Assembly (NCBI RefSeq): GCF_037975245.1
Contig: NC_092567.1
Span: 14,090,876 to 14,154,875 of the forward strand
Reading direction: 5' to 3'
DNA length: 64,000 nt
Source: Apostichopus japonicus
Lineage: Eukaryota > Echinodermata > Holothuroidea > Aspidochirotida > Stichopodidae
This document shows, piece after piece, positions 1 to 22,336 of this stretch; position 1 is the stretch's first letter, and every line of letters starts with the position of its first letter. Below the pieces are notes generated by a model. The model worked only from the letters and a program-made list of their open reading frames with translations, ran no database searches and had not been told where the DNA came from. A program made the position numbers and the translations under genes.

Positions 1-419
1 TTGGGTGAAAGGGTGTAAAAAATAGCACATCTGGTTCTATTGCCAAATAGATAACCATGTACAGAGAACAAGACAACTAAAACTAGACAATGTATTATGG
101 TTATAAAATATATGTAGCAACGATTAATTATTCCCCTCAACAGTTCAAAACATGAGCGAGTGTTCTGCAGCGATACTGAATTTGACCAAATATCACGTGA
201 TTTTGTCTATTCCCAGTTTGTTATTTCGTGATGTCAATTGGCCGCACCGGTTCCTGTTGAAAGAAGAAACAACAAAGATAATTTTGTTGCCTACAAAAAA
301 TTATAAACAGTGCGATCACTAATGAGCTCATTCATAGAAAATATTAATGACTAAATTAGAGACTAAATTTCAGTCCATTTCAACAACTTATTTATGTGTT
401 TTCTTTCTTTCCATTTCTG

Positions 420-445
420 CGGGGAGGGGAGGGGAGGGAGGGGAG
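420..445 (+). other. G-quadruplex-type motif, copy 1
   Basis: ggggaggggaggggagggaggg fits G3+N1-7 four-run rule. A similar run is near 49885-49902 in copy 2. Confidence 0.6.
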
Positions 446-3400
446 TGGTTGATTTAAAAGTAACCATTGCTTTGATAATTTAATGTACCTTGTAAAGTAG
501 TTGATCAAATATGTTTTGCTTCCATGTTCTAACCGTAACCGCTGTCAGTGCGATGCGTTATATTGAAAGACAAGACTAGCTTGACATGGCGCTATAGATT
601 TCTCTTTGGAAGTTTCATGATTCCATTCTAACTTTTAAAGTATGTACATGGATCACTTTGATAATATGCAAAGGAAACCTACCAATTATAGTTAAGATTA
701 TAGAACTATTAAAAGGACATGTCGTGCTACAACAACCGGCGAAATTCTTGATGTTATGCACAGAACGTTTGTGACAATATATTCTAGCCTAGAACAGAAA
801 TTTATACTTCTTTTGCGAGGTTGAACGATTCTCTCTGATTGTCCATATACCTTATTAACTGCTACCTATGTTTCATTTAGTTGTGTTTTTACGTTCTTAT
901 ATAATATCATGAACTTAAACAAATCACCAAATGGAAACCTTAATTAACTCTGTTATGGAAGTCCATGTGGTGGGACAACTCAACGAGGGTGCTTTTTTCA
1001 GGATCTTTTGCCATAATCTTTTGAGTAAAATTTGTTGGGAAAAGGCAGAAATGCCCGTTAAAATGTATTTTGTCAAGTCATTTTCTCTCAAATTTATTGA
1101 TAAATATGCTTCCTATTCTTGACTCATTGAATAAATATTACCTTAGGAAACTGACAGGGGCACCTAAAGTGTCTTATATCGCATAGTGACTGAATGTGAG
1201 AGAACTATCGAAAAAATATTAATCCCAAGAACGATATAACTCATTTTAAATTATATAATGGCAGACGATTACACTGGAATGTTCGTTCATACCAATCATA
1301 CAATACGGACACATACAGATCTCACTGCAAAATACATATGATATAGGAACAAGACCGTTGCTTTCGTGGAATTGGTACTATTTGAGGTATCACTATACTA
1401 CCAATCGATTCCTTCCCTGATGCAGCTCAACATATAAAACAGCGGTCTTTCTTTATTGCTGTCCATCTAGCAACAAAATTGTAGTTGAAACTTTCCCACC
1501 AAAATGAATAATCTGTATTCCTTCCTGGACATGCTGTGTCGATTTTGATGATTTTTCATATCGTTTCTAATGCCAATACGTGATCACTAATAAAAACCTA
1601 TCATCAGGCTAACAGTAGTAACTAATTACACAGCAAATATGTGCTCATTAATATCAAATTGTACTTTTATGAAATTAATGCCAGTGATAAATATAATTAT
1701 CAAGTTGTTATTTTATTCCAATTAAAAAGAGTCATTTATGAAAAATACTTTATTATTTCAACTTCAACACAATGATACAATGTTTATTTGCTAAAAATAT
1801 TTAAGCAAGCATGCACAGGCGAGATATTGTGATGTGCGTTCACTTTTGCTTCCAATAAAAGATGTGATCAAGAAATTAGGAATTTGATTTTGTATCAAGG
1901 GCATAAAAACAAATGCAACCATGCAAATTCAAAAGTAATGGCAGTTCCATTTCCAAGACAATAATTTCATGCTAATCGAAAACAGTATTTGCCACAGGTA
2001 GAAAAGTTACATGCGTTAACAGCACACACAGGACTGTACATATACTGTTGCGCAACACGGGACATGCAGGTATAATGTAAAGTATAGGCTTCAGCATGTC
2101 GTTGTAATGATATAGCTGTGATCATATTAACTCGAATCGGGCGGCTCAGATCTAGTCACTTTCTACTTCCTGCTAGACGTCAACGATTATACCTTTTTGC
2201 AATGGGACATTCCGATGTTTAATGTTGAATGTTTTCAAGAATTGCTATTATTGTCTTTATCTATATAAGGTGCAAACACATTTTGAAAATTGTTATGAAG
2301 ATATGTCGCAACAGCACCATGAAATGAAGTGAAATGCTGTTTTCTTCTTATAATATTATACAAATCATGTATCTACCATAGAAAAGATGTATTCTACATA
2401 AAATGAATTTGATTTACAAAGCCTTGAACTCAGAGTACATTGACAACTAAACGAATGTTTCACGTTAAAAACGTATGCTATAATGACACTATTCACTATA
2501 TTTCAGGAGTAGTGAATTGTTCATGTGACAAAGTAAGTCATCACAAATAATAGGAAAGGATGTAATTTGTCAACAATAGCACTTTTTTTTAAATAACAAG
2601 AGACCACTTTCATTCCAAATGGTAATTAAAGGCACCTGTGTTAAACAACGTGCATTATTTATGAAAGGGACACAAACCTGGGGCCACGTGCCCCCCCCCC
2701 CCCCCGACGTGCCCCCCGACTCCATCATATAGTATTATCAGGTGATTTCACAGCTTCACTTCAACGACATGCTGTAGTCAAATGAAAAGAAAATTGTCAT
2801 TTCTTGGCGTACTGAACGAGATTTTGTGTCAGAATAATTTTTCAAACCACTTTGTCTCTGTTTTTGCAGTTTATTTTGTTCTAAGATTCTAAGTATTCGT
2901 TTCATCAAACACAACTAACAGATATAAGAGCAATAAATTCTCCAATTCACCGATTAATACGTTCAGCAGTGTCGTAAGACTCTTGTATTGCATGCTGCTA
3001 ATACAAAATGAATGCTTGATTTGACAATTTTCCTTTCTTAGACTGTGAAGTAGGAAATCAATCACACAATGGATTTACATCACGAACAACCGTGAGTAAC
3101 TATCGATGTTTGGCTGCATGTTTCAAAAGGTGAACCTAGTAAAGCCAATCCTTGAATGCTTATCATTTTGGATTTGTTGAAGATCGAATTGGCATATTAA
3201 AATAATAATATATAACTAATATATACTATCAAGTAAGCCTTTAGAAATTTCACAAATCTTTGAAGCAAATCGTCCTATTTACTTTGTAATCATCGGACAA
3301 TATGAATCAAAGAACAATAAAAACCTATATATGCCTGACCCAAACAAAGTGCTTCGATGTCACGTGGCGAGGTACATTGTGAGTAATCCATTGTGTATTG

Positions 3401-4100
3401 ATTTCAGTGCAGCAATAGCTAAAAGCGAAAAAGCACAGCAAACTATTCAAATGGGATTTAAAATGTAACGATGGTGGTTTGTCTTGCAGGGTTGCGTACA
3501 AGCTGTAAGCGAAATGACGTCATCGCTACTGAGCATTCGGTTCCGAACCCTGTGCAGTAAAAACATGATGAGCAGAGGTTAAAGCATCAAATGAATGTCA
3601 GGTGACCAGTAGCTCATGAATATGCATTGGAGGAGGGATCATGTAAATCATAACGAGATGACAGAACAGAAACCAGCTATGCATTAAAGCTGTATCTCAC
3701 TCAATATAAACCCCAAACATAATAAATTAACAGTTTCGTCTACACGTAATATGTAAAAAAAAATCATCAGTAATACACTCACATGGTACTCTACGCTAAA
3801 AATAGCTACAACCTTTCAAAAGTGTTTTTCTTCTTCACTGAAGATTATAATAGCACTCTAAACAATTTATTTGTTTCAACCCTTTCAAAATAGCTGTAAA
3901 ATTATTCTTTAAATTTGGACATGAGTTATCATAAGGCCTATTTGACTTATAGCATGGTTCGAAGACTTTACTGATCACCTTTGATGAGGTACAACAGCTA
4001 TAAGAAAAATACTAAAACAATTGCTTTGGTCAGTTTTGAGATTGATGTCACTAGATCAACAATAACAATGGCCAGACAGCTCATTGCGGAGCCCTGTCCT

Positions 4101-4129
4101 ACCAGGGAGTTCCATAACAACTCCCTGGT
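4101..4129. repeat. Hairpin ACCAGGGAGTT/AACTCCCTGGT, copy 1
   Basis: Perfect 11-bp arms with loop ccataac. The same motif recurs at 5274-5300, in both counterparts in copy 2, and as a half at 37932-37954 (ccataacaactccctggt). Confidence 0.85.
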
Positions 4130-5273
4130 CCTACTGACTACAATTTGACCACGTTAGCTATATAGCCCACTACAATTAACCAGGGATGTGTTAATGAGGA
4201 TGATATCAAAAGAAAGAGAATCTCTTGGAAATGAATTTGTAGCCGCCAAAGACATCGTCTTTGTTTTACTGTTATGTTTAACAATCATAACTTATACTTA
4301 CTGCACATCGCCCTACATGCATCTGCTAAACGTATACAGTAGTTAAATTTGTCCCACATTAAGTACATTTGTTGTGTGCTAATCTCATTCAAAATCTGTT
4401 GAAAGTTTTCGAAAAGCTCTTTCGTTTCCAAGATATACATATTTGAAGTTTTGATAAATCCGGGAAAATTCATTAAATATGTGAAAACTATGACGTGGAG
4501 TGGTTGCGCTCATCAAAATTACATATATAAAAGGAAAGAGAGAAAAAATTGCGAGAACGGCTTTCATTCTCTTGTGAAATAAACATGTAACCTTGAGCGG
4601 CAACATTTTCAATCTTCAAGGATTAATAGAAACTGCTCATCATAGAGACAATAAACCATGCAACAATATCATCTTATAAAGAAACAACAACAGAAATTTG
4701 AAATTGAAAGAAAATATTCTTTCCTTAAATTTGGATTGATAAGTTTATGTTCTTAGTGTAACCGTCGTATAACCATCTCACTAACACATCCCTGCATTTA
4801 AACACATTAGAAGGAATAAATGTACGCGGTCTCGCCATAGTTAACAAAGCATTCAGACTTGACAACATTTTTCAACCTGATGTTACCAAATGACAAGTAA
4901 TTGTTTCCTGATGAAAGCTCTAGGTTCTATGTTATAATGGGTAGCAATGTTAATGCTTTACTAATCATTGTATACATTCTTAGTGACGTATTATAGATTA
5001 GCTGTATGGTCAAAGACAAACTATGACATAAAATATGGAGTGTGCAAAAGGAGAATAAGTCAAATCATTTTACTACTATGAAAAGTTAAAACAATTTGAT
5101 AACTTCTAAAGTAAAAAAAATATGTTATTACTGGAACAACAGAAACGTCAAAAAACGAAAAAAAGGGGAAGAGTTAAATGCAAGAATATGTTATTCTTTC
5201 ACGGTCTAAACACCACCTCCACTATGACCTGTGGGAAATATCATGAGGCTCACCAGGCTCAAAATGCTATTAC

Positions 5274-5300
5274 CAGGGAGTTGTCCCATAACAACTCCCT
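5274..5300. repeat. Hairpin CAGGGAGTTGT/ACAACTCCCTG, copy 1
   Basis: Perfect 11-bp arms, loop cccat. Related to 4101-4129, shifted by two bases. Confidence 0.85.
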
Positions 5301-5363
5301 GCTATTACAGTGTAGACCTACACCCATTACTATACAACTGAATTGATAAGTATAATCCAGTAT

Positions 5364-5632
5364 CCAGTGTATAGCAACATATCCACATGTAGCTTAGAAG
5401 CACCCGAAGTTCATTTGATGTATTAGTAACATATCCACCCGTAGGTGTTAGCAACATACCCACCCGTAGCTAGATGTACTCTCATTTGAAGTGTTAGCAA
5501 CATATCGACCCATAGTTTAGATTTACCTTCATTTGATGTGTTAGCAACTTATCCACCCGTAGATTAGATGTAACTTCATTTGATATGTAAGCAACATATC
5601 CACATATACTTAGTAGTACCTTCATTTCTTGT
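5364..5632. repeat. Minisatellite, about 47 bp, copy 1
   Basis: About six imperfect units, gttagcaacatatccacccg followed by tagattagatgtaccttcatttgatgt-like sequence. Same in copy 2. Confidence 0.8.
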
Positions 5633-6552
5633 GTTATACATGCAAATGTGAAGCTAAGATCTCCTATAGTCTAAACAATCCTAGAAGTATGTAGAAATTT
5701 CCCAGTTTGTTTTGAAGCCACAAAATCATTGCGATGGTTATTTACAAATTACATTGAATCGCCCATATGGTAGGCATATTATACCTGCATTATCATGAAT
5801 ACCCATAGCTTAAACATAACCAATGTCATTTCAGTGGGTATGCCTCTAACCGGATGGTAATGTATCTGGAAGGTCACCCCACCGGAATGCGATTTGTTTC
5901 CCCAAACAGCTTTGTAATTGTGTGTAAGTAGTCGCTCATGATTGGTCGGAAAAGTTACGTCATCACCAAAGAAACCTTCACTTCGAGGTTACCAAAAGTC
6001 TGCATCAATTCGTTGCAACGAAGATATACCCGTTCGAAATTACCCGAAGCTTTTCGTATCTTTGGAATTGGTTTAGACATATTTAGCACACTAGTTTGTA
6101 ATGATTGTATCATCTACTATCGATGTTTGATCGAAGTTTTCTGTGAAGGCATTCATCGATAACATCGCACAGTGAAAGTTTTGTACAGGAATGAATCGAG
6201 GTGTCGACGTCATCACCTCGTTGGCCTTAAAGGAGCTTTGGAAAGATTTAGCATATTTTAAAGGTAAATATCATGAAACCGTCAAAAGCTTATATAAACA
6301 TTACGAAAACCCAAGTTTTGGTTTTTGCTTGACATATTAAGCACCTAAAGCCATCATTTAACATATTTATTGCGTTCATCGACCGTTAGTGATGTTGCTC
6401 AACACCCACTCATTGGATGTAATGTCACGTTTCAGCTAGCCAGATGCTTGTAGTACAAACAGAAGCAATGATACTGTGACGTATTGATGACGTCATATTG
6501 ATGAGAAGACTTAATGGCAAAAACCAATTAACAGTGATGCTGATTTACTTGC

Positions 6553-15423
<8,871 letters not shown>

Positions 15424-15730
15424 TTTGTTGTAATGACACCTGTCTGAATGAAAACAGCAAGATAGGGTGAACCGATTACTCAAAGAATGTAATACTATTC
15501 GATAGGATTGGGAGATGCATGGAAGGTAACAAGCCGTGTGCCATGACTCCAACTACGCATGCGCAAAGCAAAAACGCGAATAACGCTTTACAACGCACTG
15601 ATTCGTTGTTGTCTGTGTGTTTTGTTAACATCAGTAATAATCATTAATTGCAAAAAATATATATTGCGTTGCCTTTATAAAATCCGTTATGTGTGCCAAG
15701 CAAGTCACTCACCTAGAAACAAATTCTCTG

Positions 15731-16260
15731 TTATATATATTCCCAAATACAAACGTTGTACACACTATGTTGTATATTCCTATGTATAAACGTTATACTC
15801 ACTCTGTTGTATATTCCAAGGTATAAAACATTATACTCATGCTATTGTATATTCCTAGGTATACAACATTGTACTCATTCTGTTGTATATTCCTATGTAC
15901 AAAACATTGTTCTCACTCTGTTGTATATTCCTACGTATGACACATTGTACTCACTCTGTTGTACATTCCTACGTATGACACATTGTACTCACTCTGTTGT
16001 ATATTCCTAAGTACAAAACGTTGTACTCACTCTGTTGTATATTCCTAGGTAAAAAACGTTGTACTCACTCTGTTGTATATTCCTACGTATGACACATTGT
16101 ACTCACTCTGTTGTATATTCCTACGTATGACACATTGTACTCACTCTGTTGTATATTCCTAGGTACAAAACGTTGTACTCACTCTGATGTATATATAGCT
16201 ACAAAACGTTGTACTCACTCTGTTGTATATTCCTAAGTGTAAAACGTTGTACTCACTGTG
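15731..16260. repeat. 38-bp minisatellite upstream of troponin T start
   Basis: About 14 units of ttcctaggtacaaaacgttg + tactcactctgttgtata. Starts about 310 bp upstream of the troponin T start codon, so it may lie in the promoter or 5' UTR region. Confidence 0.9.
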
Positions 16261-18094
16261 CTTGCATTTGAATTGATCTGCGCATAGGACACGCTCATGC
16301 GCAGTTGGACTCATGTCTTTGCTGAATAAGGCACAAAAAGCATTGCCGTCCTGCAGAGCTACGGAGGACTCAGAATATAAGTAAGGGTAGAGATTGGGGT
16401 ACAGGGCTGATCAGGCTGACAAATTCAGTAGGATTCAACATTCCGCTGACAAGGTAAACGAGGATGGTCCAATGCAACAATGGGTGTCCGAGGAAGAAAT
16501 ACAGCTAAAGACTAGCCAAAATGTTAGGAAAAGTTGATAAAGTTTCAAACTCAACGGCAGGCAGAAGGAGGCAAACTTTCATAAACAATAGTAGGCCTAG
16601 TATAGATGGGTAGAATCGACTGTTGACAAGTTGGCCGTCTTTTATTCAAAAGTAGTTCAATTGTTGTTATCCCTGACTTTGTAGCGTCAGCAAAGAGGGG
16701 TTGGACGGGGCCAGAGGATGGAGGAGGGGGGGGGGGGCTTCTCCAACTCCATCGCCAGTTGGGCTTTAGTCGGGGAATTGTTTTCCTTTCAATATCAAAA
16801 GTATTTATCACAACACACTTGCGCTTAGACATAATTGATGGTTTTGGAAATAATGGATGAATTCCATGAGCATGTTCATGAACATATAGCCAAAGGCGAG
16901 GGATGTATTACATCAGTATTTTCATGAATACAGCCAAAGCCGAGAGATAAATCAAACTTTTCTCGACACGTGGTTGTGGTCAATAAAAGATCGGAAGGAA
17001 AAGTTTCATAACAGAATATAATTTCTGCTTCATCAGTATAGATATCGCTGTATATGGTGCTCAATGAAACCGGCTAATGATGCAGTAATCGTTGCAAAAC
17101 GCTCTCTGAATTATTTTGTTGACTATACTTTCGAAAGGGTCAAAGGTTAGCTAAAGTAGTGTTAGCATCGACTTTGGTAATATTTCTTTCCAAGTTAATG
17201 GAGAAAGGAAACTTTGAAGAAAAAGAGTATTGGAATTTCATGTTGTATGTAATTACCAATATGAATGTTTATGGTTCTGTTATATACACCACAGCAAACA
17301 TCAATTTTCGTGCATTTCGCATATTAATATTTCCAGAAAACAACATGAAGGATGACAATTAAAATAGGAACAATGCAAATGTTTTAGCAACAAGGACTTT
17401 GTGAGAGGGAGGTGAGGGGTTGAGAACGAGAAACCCATAATTGTTTTATTGCATAGGTACTCGTTACGGTATTCAATCAATATTCATATACACCCCTGTC
17501 CCGTGCTATACATCGTGCTGTCACTGACATCAAGATAAGCTATACAAAACTGTTTAGTCACGAAATTGCAAACGCAAGCAACATATTAAGTAGGACGTGA
17601 GGCTACGTCACACATAACGAAGGATTTATATTAGATTTTATAAGATATGTGCAATCACACAGTAGTATTAGCCTATTACACAGACGCTGGTGAATTTTAA
17701 ATAACAAAGATTACTATGGAAGTATAATTGGTAAATAAATATGAATATTCATACGAACATCAACATCATTATAAACAATCACCTTCTAATGGATTCTCGT
17801 CGCTCTACCTGAACTTTATCTTCATCCAGCCGAACTACTTCTAAAGCAAACCTGGACACTATCCGCCTAGCACTAAGGTAACTCAAGAAATAAGCAGAAA
17901 CTCTCCCCCCGACTCTCCAAGTCCAGAAAGAAGTTAATTGAATTAAGAAACTATAGTATGCATTATGTTCATATTTATACTTTGTTCTGCCATGTAAATA
18001 GCTTATTAAATGCTTTAAACTTACTTCCATCCTTGTGTTCTCCGTTTTATGCCACGTGATCTGTTCTCCACATTAAGTATGAGAACGGTCACGT

Positions 18095-18098
<4 letters not shown>

Positions 18099-18160
<62 letters not shown>
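18099..18160. repeat. (AT)n microsatellite
   Basis: About 31 AT dinucleotides, pure. Confidence 0.95.
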
Positions 18161-18164
<4 letters not shown>

Positions 18165-18599
18165 GATAATTTCAAAATCATAATTTCAAAGGTTCAAATT
18201 AGGAGCGTTTCAAATAAAAGAGAAGGCAAAAAAAGAATAAAGATCCATTTATAGGCAATATAAAAAAGAGACGCAAACTTGTTCACTTCTTGGGTATGAG
18301 TATATGTGTGGTGGTAGGGGGGGTAGGGGGTTAATTAATCAACTCCTTTAACCACTGGCAGACAGACTATACAGATAATCCAAATATACAATTGATCAAT
18401 ATATAACATGTATGTGCGGTACAACCTAAACAGTCGAACATTCTTCAACTTTGTTTCGAATGTTGCAAAATATTATACCAATTTGCATCTTAAGACACTA
18501 AATTTACCAGAATTTCTCAAAGTGGGAGGAGCTACTCACCCCTTCATAACATTATAGCCCCACCCCCCACCTTGAATTGTCAAAAGGTTCTTGTACTCC

Positions 18600-18935
18600 T
18601 TTTAGTGTGCCCTCAAATATTATCTTTTATACTCAACCCATTTAATTATTATTATTATATCATAAACGTTTGTTATTTCGAACTGTTTGTCTTGGTTTTT
18701 TTTTACTCAATGATCTTCTTTGTTTAGTGTTTGCTTATACATGATTAAACATGTCATTATTATTTATTGTATACGGGAGCCAAACCAGAAAAGCTATGCT
18801 TATTTTTGGTTCCCTCTACCATTCAGATACTGTATTGCTTTATTTCGATTTCTTTATTGTTAACTTTCACATTATTTGTTATATAGTAGGTATGTAGGTA
18901 TATTTTTGTTTTTGAATTGGTAAAAATAAATCAAT
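18600..18935 (+). mobile_element. Possible LINE 3' tail
   Basis: T/A-rich block with a hairpin GGGAGCCAAA...TTTGGTTCCC and a short tail repeat aatcaatcaaatcaaa. Looks like the 3' UTR of a non-LTR retrotransposon. No reverse transcriptase sequence is visible; recognition by style only. Confidence 0.35.
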
Positions 18936-19924
18936 CAAATCAAACTGTACAAATATTGTGTCTGCGTCCTGATCTAAAAGAATATCGAAAGGTCCAATTG
19001 TGTATGTAATTATATGGGTTTGCTTCAAAGCTCAATTGTGTTAAACGTTCCCAAAAGTAAAACATCATTGACGTTTTAACTATTCGACTTTTCTCTTTGA
19101 GTCGCTCGCGAAAGTCTAACTTGACATTTAGATGTCTAAATGAGGAAATGTCCTTCAAAGGGGAACCAACAGGTGACATTTTAAGGTCCTTGTGGCAAAT
19201 TAAATGCGTCAAACAAGTACCCCGTCACAGATTTGATTTTGTATGGGGGGGGGGGTTGCTGGCTTAGGCAGAAGTCAAACCAGTGCTCAGGAAAGTACTA
19301 CGTTTGTCTTTACACCAGGTCCGCATAGGACCCATTGTTTTGTAAAGAATTCGGGAAGGGAGGGGTTGCCCTGTAATACCTAGAAGTAGTCTCGCAGCAT
19401 GGCACTTGGGTTAAAACGGTGGATCATAGTTGGTTTTCGTGGACAGGTTCTCTTTTAGGTGACTTGGGCGAACACCCCCTGATTTTTGCTATGTGAGAAG
19501 CTCCCGCCTTTCCCAGAAGAAGTCTGGGTTGTACCCTTGACCAGAAGTAGAAAACCATAGACGAACAAATACATCCCTTGCGGTATTTTGACAAGTAGCG
19601 ACAATCTGAGGACGCTATTTCACTGAAACTTCTTTTTCGTTTAGTTGTGGGTTTATATTGAGGCGCTATAAAGAATTGTTCTTCAATCTCGCCATCTAAA
19701 TCTTGCACAGGACCAAACCAAGAGTTTTGACATTACGTGGTTACATGTATGTATGTATTCATCTTGTTTCAACTTTGAAGCCGTTAAATAGAGATTGCGC
19801 AGGGTTTACGTTCCCCGCTGATTGATCGAACAGTCAACGACTGTTTCATGGTAACCTTATTATTTTGGAGCGAGAAGTGAGGCAACTTCAGAATGGTGTG
19901 TGCCTGTGTGTATGGCAAGCCAAT

Positions 19925-20182
19925 TGCTCAATAAATCGAAAAACATGGATTATCGGTCGAAAAACCATGTTTATCGACCGATAAACCATGTTTTTCAATC
20001 GAAAAACCATGTTAATCGACCGATAAACATGGATTTTCGGTTGATAAACACGGTTTATCTGCGAGAATCTAAGTTTATCGCTTGAAAAACATGGATTATC
20101 GCTGATAAACATGGTTTTTCAGCCGAAAAACAAGGTTTATCGCGATAAACCATGTTTATCTGTCGAAAACATGGTTTATCTC
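19925..20182. repeat. Foldback array, left (21-bp units)
   Basis: About twelve 21-bp units of the type aaaccatgtttatcgaccgat in both orientations, so adjacent units are inverted (AAACCATG/CATGGTTT, ATCGGTCGAT). Strong cruciform potential. Reads as 7-residue repeats by chance. Confidence 0.85.
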
Positions 20183-20187
20183 TCAAT

Positions 20188-20562
20188 GACCCCTATTTAA
20201 CCCTAACTGCACTGGGGGCGACAGTGATGATAGCCGATTCAGAAGATTAAGTAATCATAATTGTTATGTACGTCAAAGCAAACAGACTTTTAATTTGTCC
20301 CAAGTTAGAGTATTTGTATCCTATTTAAACTAATGTTTTTGTACACAAGTCAATGTAAAAATTAAAAATATTTCTGTGACGTCATCACAAATTGTTACAT
20401 TACTCATCCTACAGGGGTCCTATATGGACAAAAGAGGTGTCAAAATGTGTGCAAGACGTGGGGAAAATTCATGCTAGAATCTAGTTCATATCTCAAACCA
20501 AAATCCGTGGCAAAAAATGTCATAATGCTCCCCCAGTGCAGTTAGGGTTAAATAGGGGGTCC
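20188..20562. mobile_element. MITE-like element with about 31-bp inverted ends
   Basis: Inverted ends begin GACCCC(C)TATTTAACCC and continue to CTGCACTGGGGG, near perfect. A direct target duplication was not resolved. It sits between two foldback arrays. Confidence 0.6.
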
Positions 20563-20659
20563 TTTAGAGACCCTAATACTCCCCCCCCCCCCCCCACCAC
20601 AGTGTTACCACATCCAATATACAAGGCTTAATTAACTAACTGGGTTTAAATTTTGAGGT

Positions 20660-20985
20660 TAATAAGGGTTTGTTTTATCTTATTTGTGAAAAGAATGTAC
20701 TTTTTGGTATTTTTTCCTTAAAAATGAACCACCCCCCGAAAAAAAACCTTTTCGGGAGGTGCGTTCAGGATTTTGGCTTTTTAATCAAAATATTCTTATT
20801 CCTTATGAAAATTAGGGTTTAGAAAAAAAAAAACACATTTTATCCTATTTGTGTGTAAATGTAACCTCTGGTATTTACCTTAAAAAATGACCCGCCCACC
20901 CCCCCCCCCCCAGAAAGAACCCCCTTTTCGAGGAGTGCGTTCAGGATTTGGGCTTTTTACCAAAGATATTCTTATTACTTATGAG
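20660..20985. repeat. Two tandem copies of a unit of about 166 bp
   Basis: Each unit has ttttatc(t/c)tatttgtg, a poly-C run, then ccttttcg and gtgcgttcaggatttt. The copies are diverged. Confidence 0.75.
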
Positions 20986-21344
20986 ATTCTGGTCTAGAAA
21001 CATCACATGAGATAAATCCTCCTTCCGGGTCATACCTGATTCATTCATAGCCTGGTCTAAGAGGATTGGGAATTTGATACTCTCTCCTCTCTATTAGGCA
21101 AAGGCGCCAACGCAGAATTTATCAGGAGATACAACCCTGAGCACACCACGAACAGTCTCACACCGGTAACAGGGGCCATATTTCGTTGTTCCTAATTATG
21201 GATAGGGCCGGGACCTAACGAAGTCTAGGTACGGCTCGCCCACATGCGGCTTCTGAACCAAAGATTTATCATATATATACTAACATAACATGTAGAGTTT
21301 TGGAAGTAGTTCCGGTAAATTCGGTCGCCAAATATAAAAACATG

Positions 21345-21612
21345 ATACATCGCCGAAAAACTATGCTTATCGGTCGATAGACATGGTATATCGCCGATAA
21401 ATATGGATTTTCGAGAGATAAACTTGGATTATCGAAAAAAAAACTTGGAATATCTAATGAAAATCCCTGTTTATCGTTCGATAAACCATGTTTCTCAGAA
21501 AAACCATGTTTATCTGCCGATAATCATGGTTTTTCGGTGACAAACCATGTTTATCGGTCGATGAACAAGGTTTTTCGGTCGATAAACATGGTTTTTCGAG
21601 TGATAAACAGGG
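21345..21612. repeat. Foldback array, right (21-bp units)
   Basis: Same unit as 19925-20182 (gataaacatggtttttcggtc), again in mixed orientation. Together with the left array it brackets about 1.2 kb containing a TIR element and a duplicated G/C-tract segment. Confidence 0.85.
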
Positions 21613-22280
21613 TCAAGGCTTGATATTTAATTTCTTAGATTATGAAATTTACACTACTTCATCTTCACAACAAGTCAGAATACCCCCTCGAGACTCCCAA
21701 AATGACCCATGTATGCTGAATACTCTAAATATGTCTCGTTTAACGTTACAAGTTTCTACAAATATCATGGAAACTAAGACTTTGGTCCTACGTCGTTTCT
21801 CTTTTTTTCAAAATCAACAGAATGACTGTCTAGAAATAAACCATGTTTGACTAAATTTTGAACCTGAGACAAATTTGCAAAATTAATTCTTTGGCTGTGA
21901 AAATTTAAAGAAACACCCATTTCGTTACTACCAATTGTCCAATGAAACAGACCAGTTAAGCTGTCACAAGATGTAAACATAACAAAATGTAACTTTGCAA
22001 ACTACTGCAGTAAGACTAAATAGGTAACTCTTTTTTCACTTTCACAGGTATGATTTATTCTGTTCTAATTAAGTGTTAATTAATGTTCTGTTGTTCTGCA
22101 TATGAAAAAGCAACACCACTGAAAGACATTGAACACCATGTCATAGATAATTTGTTCTAACATGTTCTTATATGTTCTAAGCAGTCATAAAATTTGTTTA
22201 TTTCCTATTGAGCTTTGTGCTGGATCTGAGCAACTTAACTTATTATAGCCTAATTCTGTCATACCACATGCGACACATTC

Positions 22281-22336
22281 ATTATATATATATATATAAA
22301 ATATATATATATATATATATTTATATAACATATATT
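22281..22336. repeat. (AT)n microsatellite
   Basis: Interrupted TA/AT run. Confidence 0.9.

Larger units (their letters stand above)
1..6552. other. Non-coding flank or terminal intron of troponin copy 1
   Basis: No gene is firmly supported. Contains the hairpins and 47-bp array listed separately and a poly-C tract near 2690. If the GC donor of exon 8 is used, part of this is the last intron and 3' UTR. A block at about 3397-3740 is identical in both copies. Short frames here are broken differently in the two copies. Confidence 0.6.

Noticed and set aside
3420-3510. Short EGF-like looking CNDGGLSC reading on the plus strand
   Set aside because: Frame closes on both sides within a few codons, and no neighbouring EGF cysteines are present.
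4285-4612. Two overlapping minus-strand frames, one with a hydrophobic signal-like start, ending near a strong gtaagtat donor
   Set aside because: No acceptor or family match. The coding changes between copies favour neither frame consistently, so not called.
18940-19708. Two minus-strand frames sharing an (M/V)FYFW motif
   Set aside because: Short shared motif only; no splice context or family recognised.
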